From: Desulfococcus multivorans
GTDB taxonomy: Bacteria > Desulfobacterota > Desulfobacteria > Desulfobacterales > Desulfococcaceae
DNA: 64,000 bases
Assembly (NCBI RefSeq): GCF_001854245.1
Contig: NZ_CP015381.1
Location: 3,941,001 to 4,005,000, forward strand
Reading direction: 5' to 3'
A program made the translations under genes and the position numbers. A model generated the notes under the pieces. That model ran no database searches, was not told the DNA's origin, and saw only the letters and a list, made by a program, of their open reading frames with translations. Positions 17,264 through 26,268 of the stretch are shown here, piece after piece. The stretch's first letter is position 1, and every line of letters begins with the position of its first letter.

Positions 17264-18580
17264 ATGGTGGAAAACGTCATCATCATGGGCGCCGCCGGGC
17301 GCGATTTCCACAACTTCAATGTCTACTTCAGGGGCAACCCCCGCTATCACGTCGTCGGCTTCACCGCCACCCAGATCCCCAACATCGACGGCCGGTGTTA
17401 CCCGGCGGTCCTGGCCGGGGAAGAATACCCCGAGGGCATCCCCATCCATCCCGACCGGGATCTGGCCCGCCTCATCCGGGAACATCGCGTCGACCTCGCG
17501 GCCTTCTCCTACAGCGACGTCCCCCACACCGAGGTCATGCACAAGGCCGCCGTCGTCACCGCAGCGGGTGCGGATTTCATCATCATCGGCGCCCCCTACA
17601 CCATGCTCTCCTCCACCCGGACCGTCATCTCCGTCTGCGCCGTCCGGACGGGATGCGGCAAGTCCCAGACCAGCCGGGAGGTGCTCCGGATTCTCCAGGG
17701 GATGGGAAAACGGGCGGTCTCCGTCCGTCATCCCATGCCCTACGGCGACCTCACCGAACAGGTGGTCCAGCGCTTCGCGGTCCACACGGATATGGACCGC
17801 CACCGCTGCACCATCGAGGAGCGGGAGGAGTATGAGCCGGTGATCGACATGGGCATCCCCGTCTATGCCGGCGTCGATTACGAAAAGATCCTCCGTGCCG
17901 CGGAAACGGAAGCCGACGTCATCGTCTGGGACGGCGGCAACAACGACACCCCTTTCTACAAACCCGACATCCATATCGTGGTCTTCGACCCCCATCGGGC
18001 CGGGCACGAAACCGCCTACCACCCCGGCGAAACCAACATGCTCATGGCCGACATCGCCGTCATCAACAAGGTGGACAGCGCCGATCCCGAAAAGGTCCTG
18101 CAGGTGCGCCGGACCATCGAACGCCACAACCCGTCCGCCGGGATCGTCCTGGCCGATTCGGCGGTCATCCCCGATGATCCGGCGGCCATCCGCGGCAAAC
18201 GGGTCCTGGTTGTGGAAGACGGACCCACCCTGACCCATGGGGAGATGACCTTCGGTGCGGGCGTCATCGCGGCCCGGCGCTTCGGGGCGGCGGAGCGGGT
18301 CGACCCCCGGCCCTATCTCGAAGGCTCTCTGATCAGGACCTTCGCGGACTATCCCCGTATCGACCGGCTTCTGCCGGCCATGGGCTACGGCCCCGACCAG
18401 ATCCGGGACCTGGAGGCCACCATCAACCGGACGCCGTGCGACCTCGTCCTGGCGGCCACCCCCATCGATCTGGCCCGGCTCATCACCGTCCGGCATCCGG
18501 TCCAGCGCATCCGATATACCTATCGGGACAACAGCCGGCCCACCCTGGCGGAGCTGCTCCTCAAACGGCTCTCCGCCTGA
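17264..18580 (+). CDS. COG2403-like P-loop GTPase-type protein (cyclic-2,3-diphosphoglycerate synthetase-like)
   Basis: 438-residue cytoplasmic protein. The first 115 residues form a Rossmann-like domain (VIIMGAAGRDFHNFNV). A P-loop domain follows with GCGKS at 130-134 (first P-loop Gly replaced: AVRTGCGKS), a Walker-B-like VIVWDGGNND at 219-228 and an NKVD base-recognition motif at 268-271, suggesting GTP use. This pattern fits predicted GTPases often labelled cyclic 2,3-diphosphoglycerate synthetase after an archaeal homologue; that activity is unlikely to be the role here. AAGGAG precedes the ATG. It lies between pyrB and carbamate kinase, so a function in carbamoyl-phosphate or carbamate handling is inferred. 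Confidence 0.75.
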   Translation: MVENVIIMGAAGRDFHNFNVYFRGNPRYHVVGFTATQIPNIDGRCYPAVLAGEEYPEGIPIHPDRDLARLIREHRVDLAAFSYSDVPHTEVMHKAAVVTAAGADFIIIGAPYTMLSSTRTVISVCAVRTGCGKSQTSREVLRILQGMGKRAVSVRHPMPYGDLTEQVVQRFAVHTDMDRHRCTIEEREEYEPVIDMGIPVYAGVDYEKILRAAETEADVIVWDGGNNDTPFYKPDIHIVVFDPHRAGHETAYHPGETNMLMADIAVINKVDSADPEKVLQVRRTIERHNPSAGIVLADSAVIPDDPAAIRGKRVLVVEDGPTLTHGEMTFGAGVIAARRFGAAERVDPRPYLEGSLIRTFADYPRIDRLLPAMGYGPDQIRDLEATINRTPCDLVLAATPIDLARLITVRHPVQRIRYTYRDNSRPTLAELLLKRLSA

Positions 18581-18648
18581 CGCGCAACAGGTACCGCCCC
18601 CCGAAACCCGCGGCGCCGGTCCCGGCGACGCCATTCAAAGGAGGCGTC

Positions 18649-19587
18649 ATGAACCCCGTACACGACAAACCGGTCCTTCTCGTCGCCCTCGGCGGCAACG
18701 CCCTGATCAAAAAAGGTCAGGAGGGCACCATCGCCGAGCAGTTCGAGAACCTCCGGGTACCCATCGAGCAGATCGCGCGCCTCTCCCTGGAATACCGCAT
18801 CATCATCACCCACGGCAACGGCCCCCAGGTGGGCAACCTCCTGCTCCAGCAGGAATGCTGCGACGCCGTGCCCAAACTGCCCCTGGAGATTTTGGTGGCC
18901 CAGACCGAAGGCCAGATCGGCTACATGATCGAATCGACCCTCGACAAGGCCCTCATGGCCCTGGGGGTTGACGAGCGTCCCCTGGTGAGCCTGATCACCT
19001 ACGTGGTGGTGGACAAGAACGATCCGGCGTTCAAGACGCCCACCAAGCCCATCGGCCCCGCGTTCTCCCGGGAAAAGGCCCGGACCCTGCCCTACCCCAC
19101 CGTGGAAACCGCCAAGGGGTTCCGCCGCGTGGCGGCCTCCCCCAAACCGGTCACCATCGTCGAGCGGCGCGAGATCCAGCGACTCATCGACATGGACTTC
19201 ATCGTCATCTGCTGCGGCGGCGGCGGGATTCCCGTCATCCGGGAAGGCCGGGCCTTCAGCGGGGTGGATGCAGTGATCGACAAGGATCTGGCCAGCGTCC
19301 GGCTGGCCCTGGAAGTCGGCGTCGACATCTTCATGATCGCCACGGACGTTGACGGCGCCGTGATCCATTTCGGGACGGACAAGGCCCGGCTTCTGAATCG
19401 TCTCACGACGGCGGAAGCCGGGCACTACCTGGCGCAGGGCCACTTCCCCGAGGGGTCCATGGGACCCAAGGTGGCGGCCGCCGCGGCATTCATCCAGGCG
19501 GGCGGCCGGCGGGCCGTCATCACCGCCGTGAACAGGATCGAGGCGGCGGTGACAGACCTCTCGGTAGGCACCCAGGTGACGGCGTGA
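18649..19587 (+). CDS. arcC: Carbamate kinase
   Basis: Interconverts carbamoyl phosphate plus ADP with carbamate plus ATP. 312 residues, the family length. VALGGNALIKKG at 12-23 is the signature, ITHGNGPQVGNLL and CCGGGGIPVI are the other conserved glycine loops, and ATDVDG lies near the nucleotide site. The open frame extends back to 18436, but AAGGAGG is 6-7 bases before the ATG at 18649. In some archaea carbamate-kinase-like enzymes synthesise carbamoyl phosphate for the two transcarbamoylases; the same pairing is encoded here. Confidence 0.95.
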   Translation: MNPVHDKPVLLVALGGNALIKKGQEGTIAEQFENLRVPIEQIARLSLEYRIIITHGNGPQVGNLLLQQECCDAVPKLPLEILVAQTEGQIGYMIESTLDKALMALGVDERPLVSLITYVVVDKNDPAFKTPTKPIGPAFSREKARTLPYPTVETAKGFRRVAASPKPVTIVERREIQRLIDMDFIVICCGGGGIPVIREGRAFSGVDAVIDKDLASVRLALEVGVDIFMIATDVDGAVIHFGTDKARLLNRLTTAEAGHYLAQGHFPEGSMGPKVAAAAAFIQAGGRRAVITAVNRIEAAVTDLSVGTQVTA

Positions 19588-19615
19588 AGAATGCCGGGGC
19601 CGGCCGGCAACCCCC

Positions 19616-20302
19616 TCAGGGTAGAAACCGGATGCCGGCGTAGGTCGATTTGTCGAGGATGAGCCTCAGAAATCTCCCGGGAGACGGGGCGGTGAAGAAA
19701 AGAAGGATCATGGCGGCATAGAGGACGAGGGTGGCGGTCATGTCCCTGAAGCTGATGAACTTCAGGGCAGTGCCGAAAGAGCCCCTCATGCGCATCCCGG
19801 AAAAATCGATGCTGTAGAGCTCGTCCAGGAACAGGTGGACGAGATATCCCATAAACAGGAAAAAGCCGCCCATCCAGGCGTACCCGGCGGAGATGCCCCG
19901 TACCTGGTCCAGGAGAATGACGACCGTGAGGCCGAAGGTGACGCCGGCCGGGATGGAATGGATGACGCCCCGGTGGACGGTCATCCGGATGAAGAAGGAA
20001 AAGACGAGGTACTTGACGGCCAGGAATACGGCGACCCAGATGAGGGCCAGTTCGATGACCGAATCCCCCCAGGGCTGGCTGAACATGACGACAAAGGCGA
20101 CGACAAAGGAGAGGATGTCGAAGGTGAGCTTGAGCGGGACGGAATTATCGGCGTCGATATCCGGCAGGACACCGCCGACGCTCCCCAGAACGAAATAGAG
20201 CAGCACCTGTTCCGGCCTCGCCGCGCCCCCCGCCAGAAGGCAGGTCGCCGCAAGGCCGCTGACCGCACAGGCCGCGGTGATATGGGTCTTGAAGTCGGCC
20301 AC
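19616..20302 (-). CDS. DUF457/YdjM-like membrane metal-dependent hydrolase family protein
   Basis: 228-residue inner-membrane protein with about five hydrophobic segments. The conserved polar residues of the family are visible: FKTHI at the N-terminus, LPDIDADNS near 47, HRGVIHSI near 115 and HLFLDELYS near 154, which together can form a metal site in the membrane. Family members include YdjM, a LexA-regulated membrane protein; the reaction is unknown. It converges on arcC with a 28-base gap. Confidence 0.8.
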   Translation of the reverse strand: MADFKTHITAACAVSGLAATCLLAGGAARPEQVLLYFVLGSVGGVLPDIDADNSVPLKLTFDILSFVVAFVVMFSQPWGDSVIELALIWVAVFLAVKYLVFSFFIRMTVHRGVIHSIPAGVTFGLTVVILLDQVRGISAGYAWMGGFFLFMGYLVHLFLDELYSIDFSGMRMRGSFGTALKFISFRDMTATLVLYAAMILLFFTAPSPGRFLRLILDKSTYAGIRFLP

Positions 20303-20319
20303 GCCCGTGCCCCCCTGAC

Positions 20320-20505
20320 CTATACCGCGTCGTTCGACGCGTCGTCCGCGGCTTCCCGGGGTCTGTGGACCGCCTCGAAGATCGTGGTGTAAACCGCGTT
20401 GAACACCTCGGGAAACGCCGTGGGGGAGACGCGGCCCGTTTCGATGAATTTGACGACGATCTCCTTGGCCGCCCGTAACACCTGCTCGTCGACGGAAGAT
20501 GCCAT
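20320..20505 (-). CDS. Small conserved-looking protein, weakly MucR-like
   Basis: 61-residue, acidic, mostly helical protein. The pattern AAKEIVVKFIETGRVSPTAFPEVFNAVYTTI recalls the N-terminal dimerisation part of MucR/Ros regulators, but the zinc-finger DNA-binding half is absent. AAGGAG lies 6-7 bases before the ATG, supporting translation. It lies between methionine aminopeptidase and the DUF457 gene on the same strand. Confidence 0.6.
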   Translation of the reverse strand: MASSVDEQVLRAAKEIVVKFIETGRVSPTAFPEVFNAVYTTIFEAVHRPREAADDASNDAV

Positions 20506-20516
20506 GTCTTTCTCCT

Positions 20517-21422
20517 TTATGGGGTTGCTTCCGGATCCGGGCCGTAGGGGGTGAGGCTGCGAACCCCCTCCTCAGTGACCAGAACCGTCTGTTCGAATTG
20601 CGCCGAAAGGGAGCCGTCCCGGGTCACAGCCGTCCATTGATCGGAAAGCACCCGGAGTTCCTTGCCGCCAAGATTGATCATGGGCTCGATGGTGAAGACC
20701 ATGCCCGGCACCAGCACAACACCTTCACCCGGGCGGCCGTAGTGGGGGATCTGGGGCGCCTCGTGGAAATCGAACCCGACACCGTGGCCAACGAATTCCC
20801 GAACGACGGAACACCCCTCACTCTCGGCGTACTCCTGGATCGCCCACCCGATATCTCCCAGGGTGTTTCCGGGGGCCACCCTGGCGATTCCTCTGAAAAG
20901 GCATTCCCGGGCCACCCGGACGATCTTTCGGGCATCCGCCCCGGGCGTCCCCACGAAATAGGTCTGGTTGGCGTCGGCATAATAGCCGTCCAGAATCGAG
21001 GTCACGTCGATATTGACGATATCGCCGTCATGGAGCACCCGCTTACCGGGGATGCCGTGGCAGATCACCTCGTTGACGGAGACGCAGACGCTCTTGGGAA
21101 ACCCCCGGTAGTGAAGCGGTGCCGGACGGGCCCCGTGCTTGAGGGTGAACTCGTGGACCAAGGTATTGATCTCCTCGGTCTCCATGCCCGGGCGGATAAT
21201 CTGCGCCGCCGCGTCGAGGGTCGCCATCACCAGCCGCCCGGCCCTTTCGATGGCCGCGATGTCTTCAGGCCCCTTGAGGCGGATCTTGTACCGCTTCCAG
21301 TACTGGTCCTTCAGATCGTCGGGATCGGATTTCCGCTTTCTGAGACAGCATCGTTTGTATTTGAGACCGCTGCCGCAGGGACAGGGATCGTTTCTACCGA
21401 TTTTTTCCTTGTTTTTTTTCAT
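20517..21422 (-). CDS. map: Methionine aminopeptidase (type I) with N-terminal SEC-C zinc motif
   Basis: Removes the initiator methionine from nascent proteins. 301 residues. The N-terminal 30 carry a SEC-C-type zinc motif (Cys14, Cys16, Cys25, Cys26 in [16 protein letters not shown]), which may help ribosome or substrate docking. The pita-bread catalytic domain follows with its metal ligands: two Asp in [16 protein letters not shown], His in [13 protein letters not shown], Glu in TIEPMI and Glu in QFEQTVLVT. The frame is open upstream to 21503, but the ATG at 21422 starts at the motif and overlaps the P-type ATPase stop (TGATG), so it is translationally coupled. Confidence 0.93.
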
Positions 21423-24106
21423 CAGGCAAACATCCGGAACACATATTTTCGTAAAAGGTCGAGGGGAATGATGACGATGGAAAAGGCGACGACATAGAGC
21501 CACTCCACCGGCAGCAGCGGCACCGTTCGAAACATCTCGCCGCCGAAATAGGTCACGAGGATCTGAATCAGAAAAATGATTCCGACAATCCTCAAAAACC
21601 CCCGATTCTCCAGAATGTGGGCAAAAAGGTTGAAGTCCTCGACCCTTACATTGAATTTATTGAAATTGTTCAGAAAGACAAACACGCCGAAAAAGGCCGT
21701 CATGAACGCCGCCTCGCTGTTGAAGAGACCTCGCACGGCAGGCACCGTGAGAAAGACGACGGAGATCAGGGTAATGAGAAAGCCGTTGCCGAGAATGGAC
21801 GACCACATGGCGGGGGTGATCAGGTTTTCATCCCGTCGCTTGGGCTTCTCGGCCATGTGCCTGGCCAGGGGGGGTTCCCCGGAGAAGGCCAGGGCGGCCA
21901 GGGTGTCCATGATCAGGTTGACCCACAGGAGCTGAATCATGGTGAGGGGCAGCTTGAACCCCATGAACGGCCCGATGAAGGCGATGGCAATGGCGCTGAC
22001 GTTGACGGTCAGCTGAAAGGTGATGAATTTCTGGATCGAGCGGTAGATGGTCCGGCCGTAGTGGACCGCGCTGGTGATGGACTGGATGTTGTCGTCCAGA
22101 ACGACGATATCCGAAGCCTCCTTGGCCACCTCCGTCCCGCTGCCGAGCCCGAATCCAATGTCGGCCTTGGAAAGGGCCGGGCTGTCGTTGACTCCGTCGC
22201 CGGTCATCCCCACCACCAGGCCGGCTTCCTGGGCCACCTTCACCAGCCGCATCTTGTCCTGGGGCAGACACCGCGACACCACGTTCAGATCCGGGAGGAG
22301 TGCCCGAAGGGCATCATCCGACATATCGGCCATTTCCGACGAACGGATGGCCTTCTTGTGTTCGCCGTTCAACAGCCCCGCCTCACGGGCGATGGCCTTG
22401 GCCGTTCCGCTGCGGTCCCCCGTCAGCATGACCACGTGAATTCCCGCGCCCTGAAGGGTCTCGATGGCCGGCCGCGACTCGGGGCGAAGCTCGTCCCGGA
22501 TCAACGCAAAGCCCAGGAGCGTCATCCCTTCCGGCAGGTCTTTCATGTCATCCGACGCGTCCTCCGGGGAAATGCCCTCCCGAACGGCGACGGCGATGAG
22601 GCGGAATCCGGCATCGGCCTTCCGGTCGATGGCCTGGTTGAGCACGGCCTTCTCGGCCTCGGAAATCGGAACCCGCTCACCGGTTGGGGCGTAGTGATGG
22701 GCGGCACGCGCCAGGATCCGTTCCGGCGCGCCCTTGATCAGGGTCAATTCCTCTCCGTCAAGGGTTTTGATGCCGGCTGCGGAAAACTTCCGGGCGGAAT
22801 TGAAGAGCACCTGAAACACATTCTCCGCCGCCGGTTCGACGCAGGCGCTCACGTCGGCGTGGATGAACCTGAGGAGGGCCCGTTCCGTAATGTTGCCGCC
22901 GATGATCCGTTCCTCCTCTTTGTCGGCCTCGCAGTTCACGACGCACGACGTATTCTCGCGAAGCGACAAATCCAGAAGCCGGGCCAGGGCGTCGGGAACG
23001 GCATCGAACCGATCGTATTCCACGACCCGGACGTCGTCTCCGCCGCCCTCGACGGCCATGAACCCGACGGCGTCGAGCTTGCCCTGGGTGATGGTTCCGG
23101 TCTTGTCGGCGAAGAGGAGGTTGAGGCTCCCCGAGGTCTCGACCCCCACCAATTGTCGGACCAGGACGTTCGATTTGAGGAGTTTGCGCATGTTCTGGGC
23201 CAGAACGATGGCGATCATCATGGGCAGCCCTTCGGGCACGGCGACGACGATGATGATGACCGCGAGAATGAGGGCCGTCACGATGTCGAGAAGCAGCACC
23301 TGCCAGTTGGAGACATAGGCCATCATGGCCGCGGCGTCACCCCCGTTGTCGAGATAAACGGACTTGAACATGAAGGCCGCACCGATGAAAGTGGCGCCGA
23401 TGTAGCCGAACCGGGCGATATCGTCGGCCAGTCTGGAGAGCTTCACCCTGAGCGGGCCCTGCCGGTTGTCCGTTTGAAGCCCTTCCGAGAGCCGGCCCAG
23501 CTGCGTCCGGTCTCCGACCTTCAGAACGGTCATGGCCGCCTCGCCGTCCTCCACGATGGTGCCGCGGTACACCGAATGAGGGTTTGCCAGATCCGAGAGT
23601 TCGGCCTCGCCGGGCTTCTTGGTCACCGGTACCGGTTCGCCGGTCAGGGCCGCCTGGTTGACCTTGACCTTCCCTTGGATAATCCGTCCGTCCGCCGGGA
23701 TCTTATCGCCGGGCTGAAGCAGCACCACGTCCCCCACGACGATGTCGTCGATGCCGACGATCCTGAGCGCGCCCTCCCGGAAAACATTGATCAGGATCCT
23801 GGAGGCTTCCTCCTGAAGCTTCTGAAAGGTCTGTTCGTTCTTGAATTCCGACGCCGTGGCGACGAACGTCGCCAGGGCCACGGCCGCGGCGATTGCCACG
23901 CCCTCATACCATTCGGCGAATCCGAACACGGCCAGAACGGTGACGACGGCCAGCGCCACCACCAGGATGACGATCATGGGATCTTTGAAGTTGTCCTTCA
24001 ATTTGTCCCAGAAGGTCTCGACCTCCTGGGGGCTGATCCGGTTGGAGCCGTGTTCCAGGCGGGAGGCCTCGACCTCCCTTTCGCTGAGTCCTTTGTAACT
24101 GAACAT
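21422..24106 (-). CDS. Calcium-translocating P-type ATPase (PMCA/SERCA-like)
   Basis: 894-residue P2-type cation pump in the inner membrane. Paired membrane helices occur near 45-95 and 240-320, then the phosphorylation motif with Asp334 (DKTGT), the actuator TGEP near 177, the hinge [12 protein letters not shown] near 635, and about six C-terminal helices from 690. The N-terminal [18 protein letters not shown] is typical of cation ATPase N domains. The length and the VPEGLP helix suggest calcium export, though manganese or other ions are possible. It is directly coupled to the methionine aminopeptidase downstream. Confidence 0.92.
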
Positions 24107-24234
24107 GTTGACCTCGTTAGGTTGATTTTTCGAAAAATCGGCCGATCGTCATCCAAAATTCGGTCGATCGATGGTCTGGATACCGGCGGACGCGCCGCAC
24201 TGGGGCAACGCCGGTGGTTGGACGGCCGCGGGGA

Positions 24235-24744
24235 TCACACGAATAGTTCGGGTGACATCCAATAGACGATCGCCATGATCCAGGCGGCGTATCCGGCGCT
24301 TACCAGATCGTCCAGGAGCACACCCCACGGGCCGCCAAGCTGTTCGTCGATCAGGCGGGCCGGCGGCAGGAGCTTGAAAATGTCCAGAATCCGGAAAAGG
24401 ACGAATCCCCATACGGCCACGGGCCACAGGTTCCCTTCCCGGAACAGGATCGGGATCAGCAGATAGCCCGCCACCTCGTCCAGGACGAAGTGGGGGGGGT
24501 CCTTGACACCCCAGTGGGCCTCCGCCCACGGGGTCAGAAGGTGATTGGCCGCGCAGACCGCGGCGAACATCGTCAGGAGCATCGGCATCTTCAGAGAGGC
24601 GGGAAGCGCCAGAACGACGGCTGCGTGAAGAACAACCCCCAGCAGCGCCCCGCAGGTTCCGGGAAGAACGGGGGATAATCCCAGTCCGCAGGCGGATCCT
24701 ACAAAAAAAGCTATTTTATGTTTTGGCTTTTCAGGAATATTCAT
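24235..24744 (-). CDS. pgpA: Phosphatidylglycerophosphatase A
   Basis: Dephosphorylates phosphatidylglycerophosphate to phosphatidylglycerol in the inner membrane. 169 residues, the usual size, with about four hydrophobic segments. Conserved polar motifs are visible: SPVLPGTCGAL, DPPHFVLDEVAGY, FRILDIFKLLPPARLID and GGPWGVLLDDLVSAGYA, including the Asp/Glu metal ligands. It starts at ATG 24744. Confidence 0.93.
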   Translation of the reverse strand: MNIPEKPKHKIAFFVGSACGLGLSPVLPGTCGALLGVVLHAAVVLALPASLKMPMLLTMFAAVCAANHLLTPWAEAHWGVKDPPHFVLDEVAGYLLIPILFREGNLWPVAVWGFVLFRILDIFKLLPPARLIDEQLGGPWGVLLDDLVSAGYAAWIMAIVYWMSPELFV

Positions 24745-24991
24745 ATATTTATTTATAGACCTATGCTGAAGACAGCCGTCCGCGACATGGGATCCTGTCG
24801 GCTCTTTTCAGTCTGAAGTCTTGAGATTCGGCCGCTTTCCGGACGACGGCGGAAAAGTCGCATCAAGTACAGGAATATATAAAGCGCGAAGGTGCCGTGT
24901 CAAGATAAAGCGGATGTTTTCTTCCCGATCCGCTGACGTTTCCCGAGGCGACTGTCCGACCCGCCGTCGGCAAAAAATTGTTGAAAAAGCC

Positions 24992-25020
24992 TTGCATTTT
25001 AAAGAAATGATGTCTAAATT
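24992..25020 (+). promoter_or_regulatory. Sigma-70-type promoter before the AAA+ regulator
   Basis: TTGCAT (24992-24997) and TAAATT (25015-25020) are separated by exactly 17 bases, about 100 bases before the regulator's ATG, in an AT-rich stretch. The rest of the 24745-25121 gap is AT-rich and non-coding as far as I can see; it must also contain the divergent pgpA promoter. Confidence 0.5.
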
Positions 25021-25121
25021 AGAATTGATTTATAAAAAAAAGAATACCCATTTTTATGCCGACATCATTATGGAATACGCACGTTTTTATCGTTTATTCA
25101 TTTTTTTCCAAGGATGGAACC

Positions 25122-26126
25122 ATGTCCAGCATTTCGAAAGATACCGCACCTTCCAACATAATCATCACCCAGAACGAGGCGATGCTCTCCGTCATAGAGG
25201 ACGTCAAATCCGCCGCGGCCGCGCGTAAACCGTTGTTCATCACCGGAGAAAGCGGAACCGGAAAGGAATTGATGGTGGACTACATATACGAGATCGGCGG
25301 TTTCCGAGGCGGACTGGCCAAGATCAACGTCATGGATCTGAATGACGAGGATCTCTTCCCGGCGACGCTGTTCGGTTATACCAGGGGCGCCTTCGCACGT
25401 TCGGAGGAAAGTCATGGAGGGCTGATCGAAAAAGCCTCGGGCGGCGTCCTTTTCCTCGATGAAATCAGCGCCCTCAACCCCGCCTCCCAGATTCGAATCT
25501 ACAAGCTGCTCCAATCCGGGGAATACATCCCCCTGGGAAAGGACAAGCCGTCCCACACCGACGCCTACATCGTCTTCGCCAGCAGCGCCGATCTGTGGGT
25601 GCTGCAGCGGTCGGGCAGATTTCGAAGGGATCTTAACCTCAAGCTGCGCGAGCACCACGTCCACCTGCCCCCGCTTCGGGACCGCATCGACGACATCCCT
25701 CTCCTGACGGATTATTTCTTCGAGGAGTCCGCGCGTATTCTGGAAAAGAAGCGACCCACCCCCCCGAAGGAGCTGTACACCCTTCTGAAGACATACAGCT
25801 TCCCCGGCAACGTCTCCGAACTTCGGCGGATGGTGTTCGAAGCCGTCCGGGAGCACAAGTCCAAGATTCTGTCCCTGGATGTTTTCAAGGCGCACATGAG
25901 CCGGAAGAAGGCGGAGAAGCCCTACCGGGAGGAGTTGGATGTCGACGACGACGCCCCCTTCAAATCCTTCCGGAAACTGCCGACCATCAAGAAAGTGACC
26001 CATATGCTGGTGGAGGAAGCCATGCGCCGCTCCGGGGGGAACCAGTCGATTGCCGCCAGAATGCTGGGTATTTCCCAGCCGGCACTGAGCAAGCGCCTGA
26101 AAAACGCCGCCAAAAAACGCAAATAA
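25122..26126 (+). CDS. AAA+ Fis-family regulator related to sigma-54 activators, degenerate GAFTGA
   Basis: 334 residues with no separate sensor domain. The AAA+ core has Walker A GESGTGKE at 42-49 and Walker B GVLFLDE at 108-114. The loop that contacts sigma-54 reads GAFARS (89-94) instead of GAFTGA, so the protein may not activate sigma-54. A Fis-like helix-turn-helix is present near 305-330 (NQSIAARMLGISQPALSKRL). AAGGA lies just upstream of the ATG at 25122, and the open frame begins earlier at 25056. It sits directly before clpB and may regulate stress genes. Confidence 0.85.
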   Translation: MSSISKDTAPSNIIITQNEAMLSVIEDVKSAAAARKPLFITGESGTGKELMVDYIYEIGGFRGGLAKINVMDLNDEDLFPATLFGYTRGAFARSEESHGGLIEKASGGVLFLDEISALNPASQIRIYKLLQSGEYIPLGKDKPSHTDAYIVFASSADLWVLQRSGRFRRDLNLKLREHHVHLPPLRDRIDDIPLLTDYFFEESARILEKKRPTPPKELYTLLKTYSFPGNVSELRRMVFEAVREHKSKILSLDVFKAHMSRKKAEKPYREELDVDDDAPFKSFRKLPTIKKVTHMLVEEAMRRSGGNQSIAARMLGISQPALSKRLKNAAKKRK

Positions 26127-26142
26127 TTCGGCTAATGAGATG

Positions 26143-26170
26143 TTGACACCAAATCGCAGATGGTTATTGT
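26143..26170 (+). promoter_or_regulatory. Sigma-70-like promoter upstream of clpB
   Basis: TTGACA (26143-26148) and TATTGT (26165-26170) with a 16-base spacer, about 100 bases before clpB. It is one of three overlapping promoter candidates in this gap. Confidence 0.45.
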
Positions 26171-26184
26171 TGGTTAAAAATGCT

Positions 26185-26230
26185 TGGCACGTTTCTTGTA
26201 TGACTTTGACATGATACTGCGACCCCACGT
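26185..26230 (+). promoter_or_regulatory. Sigma-54-like and heat-shock-like promoter elements upstream of clpB
   Basis: TGGCACG at 26185-26191 with TTGTA at 26196-26200 keeps the -24/-12 spacing but has GT in place of the -12 GC. Immediately downstream, CTTTGACA (26204-26211), an 11-base spacer and CCCCACGT (26223-26230) resemble a sigma-32 promoter. A heat-shock promoter would be expected for clpB; the sigma-54-like site may be real or coincidental. Confidence 0.45.
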
Positions 26231-26268
26231 GCCGACCCCAACATGTATTCGACCGTGAGGAGAACTGT

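Noticed and set aside
16199-18634. 811-codon open frame on the minus strand, opposite pyrB, the COG2403-like gene and the end of argF
   Set aside because: Mirror frame produced by high GC at third positions. The translation is rich in Gly/Asp/His/Arg, shows no family, and three well-recognised genes occupy the other strand.
21617-24265. 882-codon plus-strand open frame across the P-type ATPase
   Set aside because: The opposite strand has an intact P-type ATPase with all motifs. The plus-strand translation is low-complexity and has no ribosome site or family pattern.
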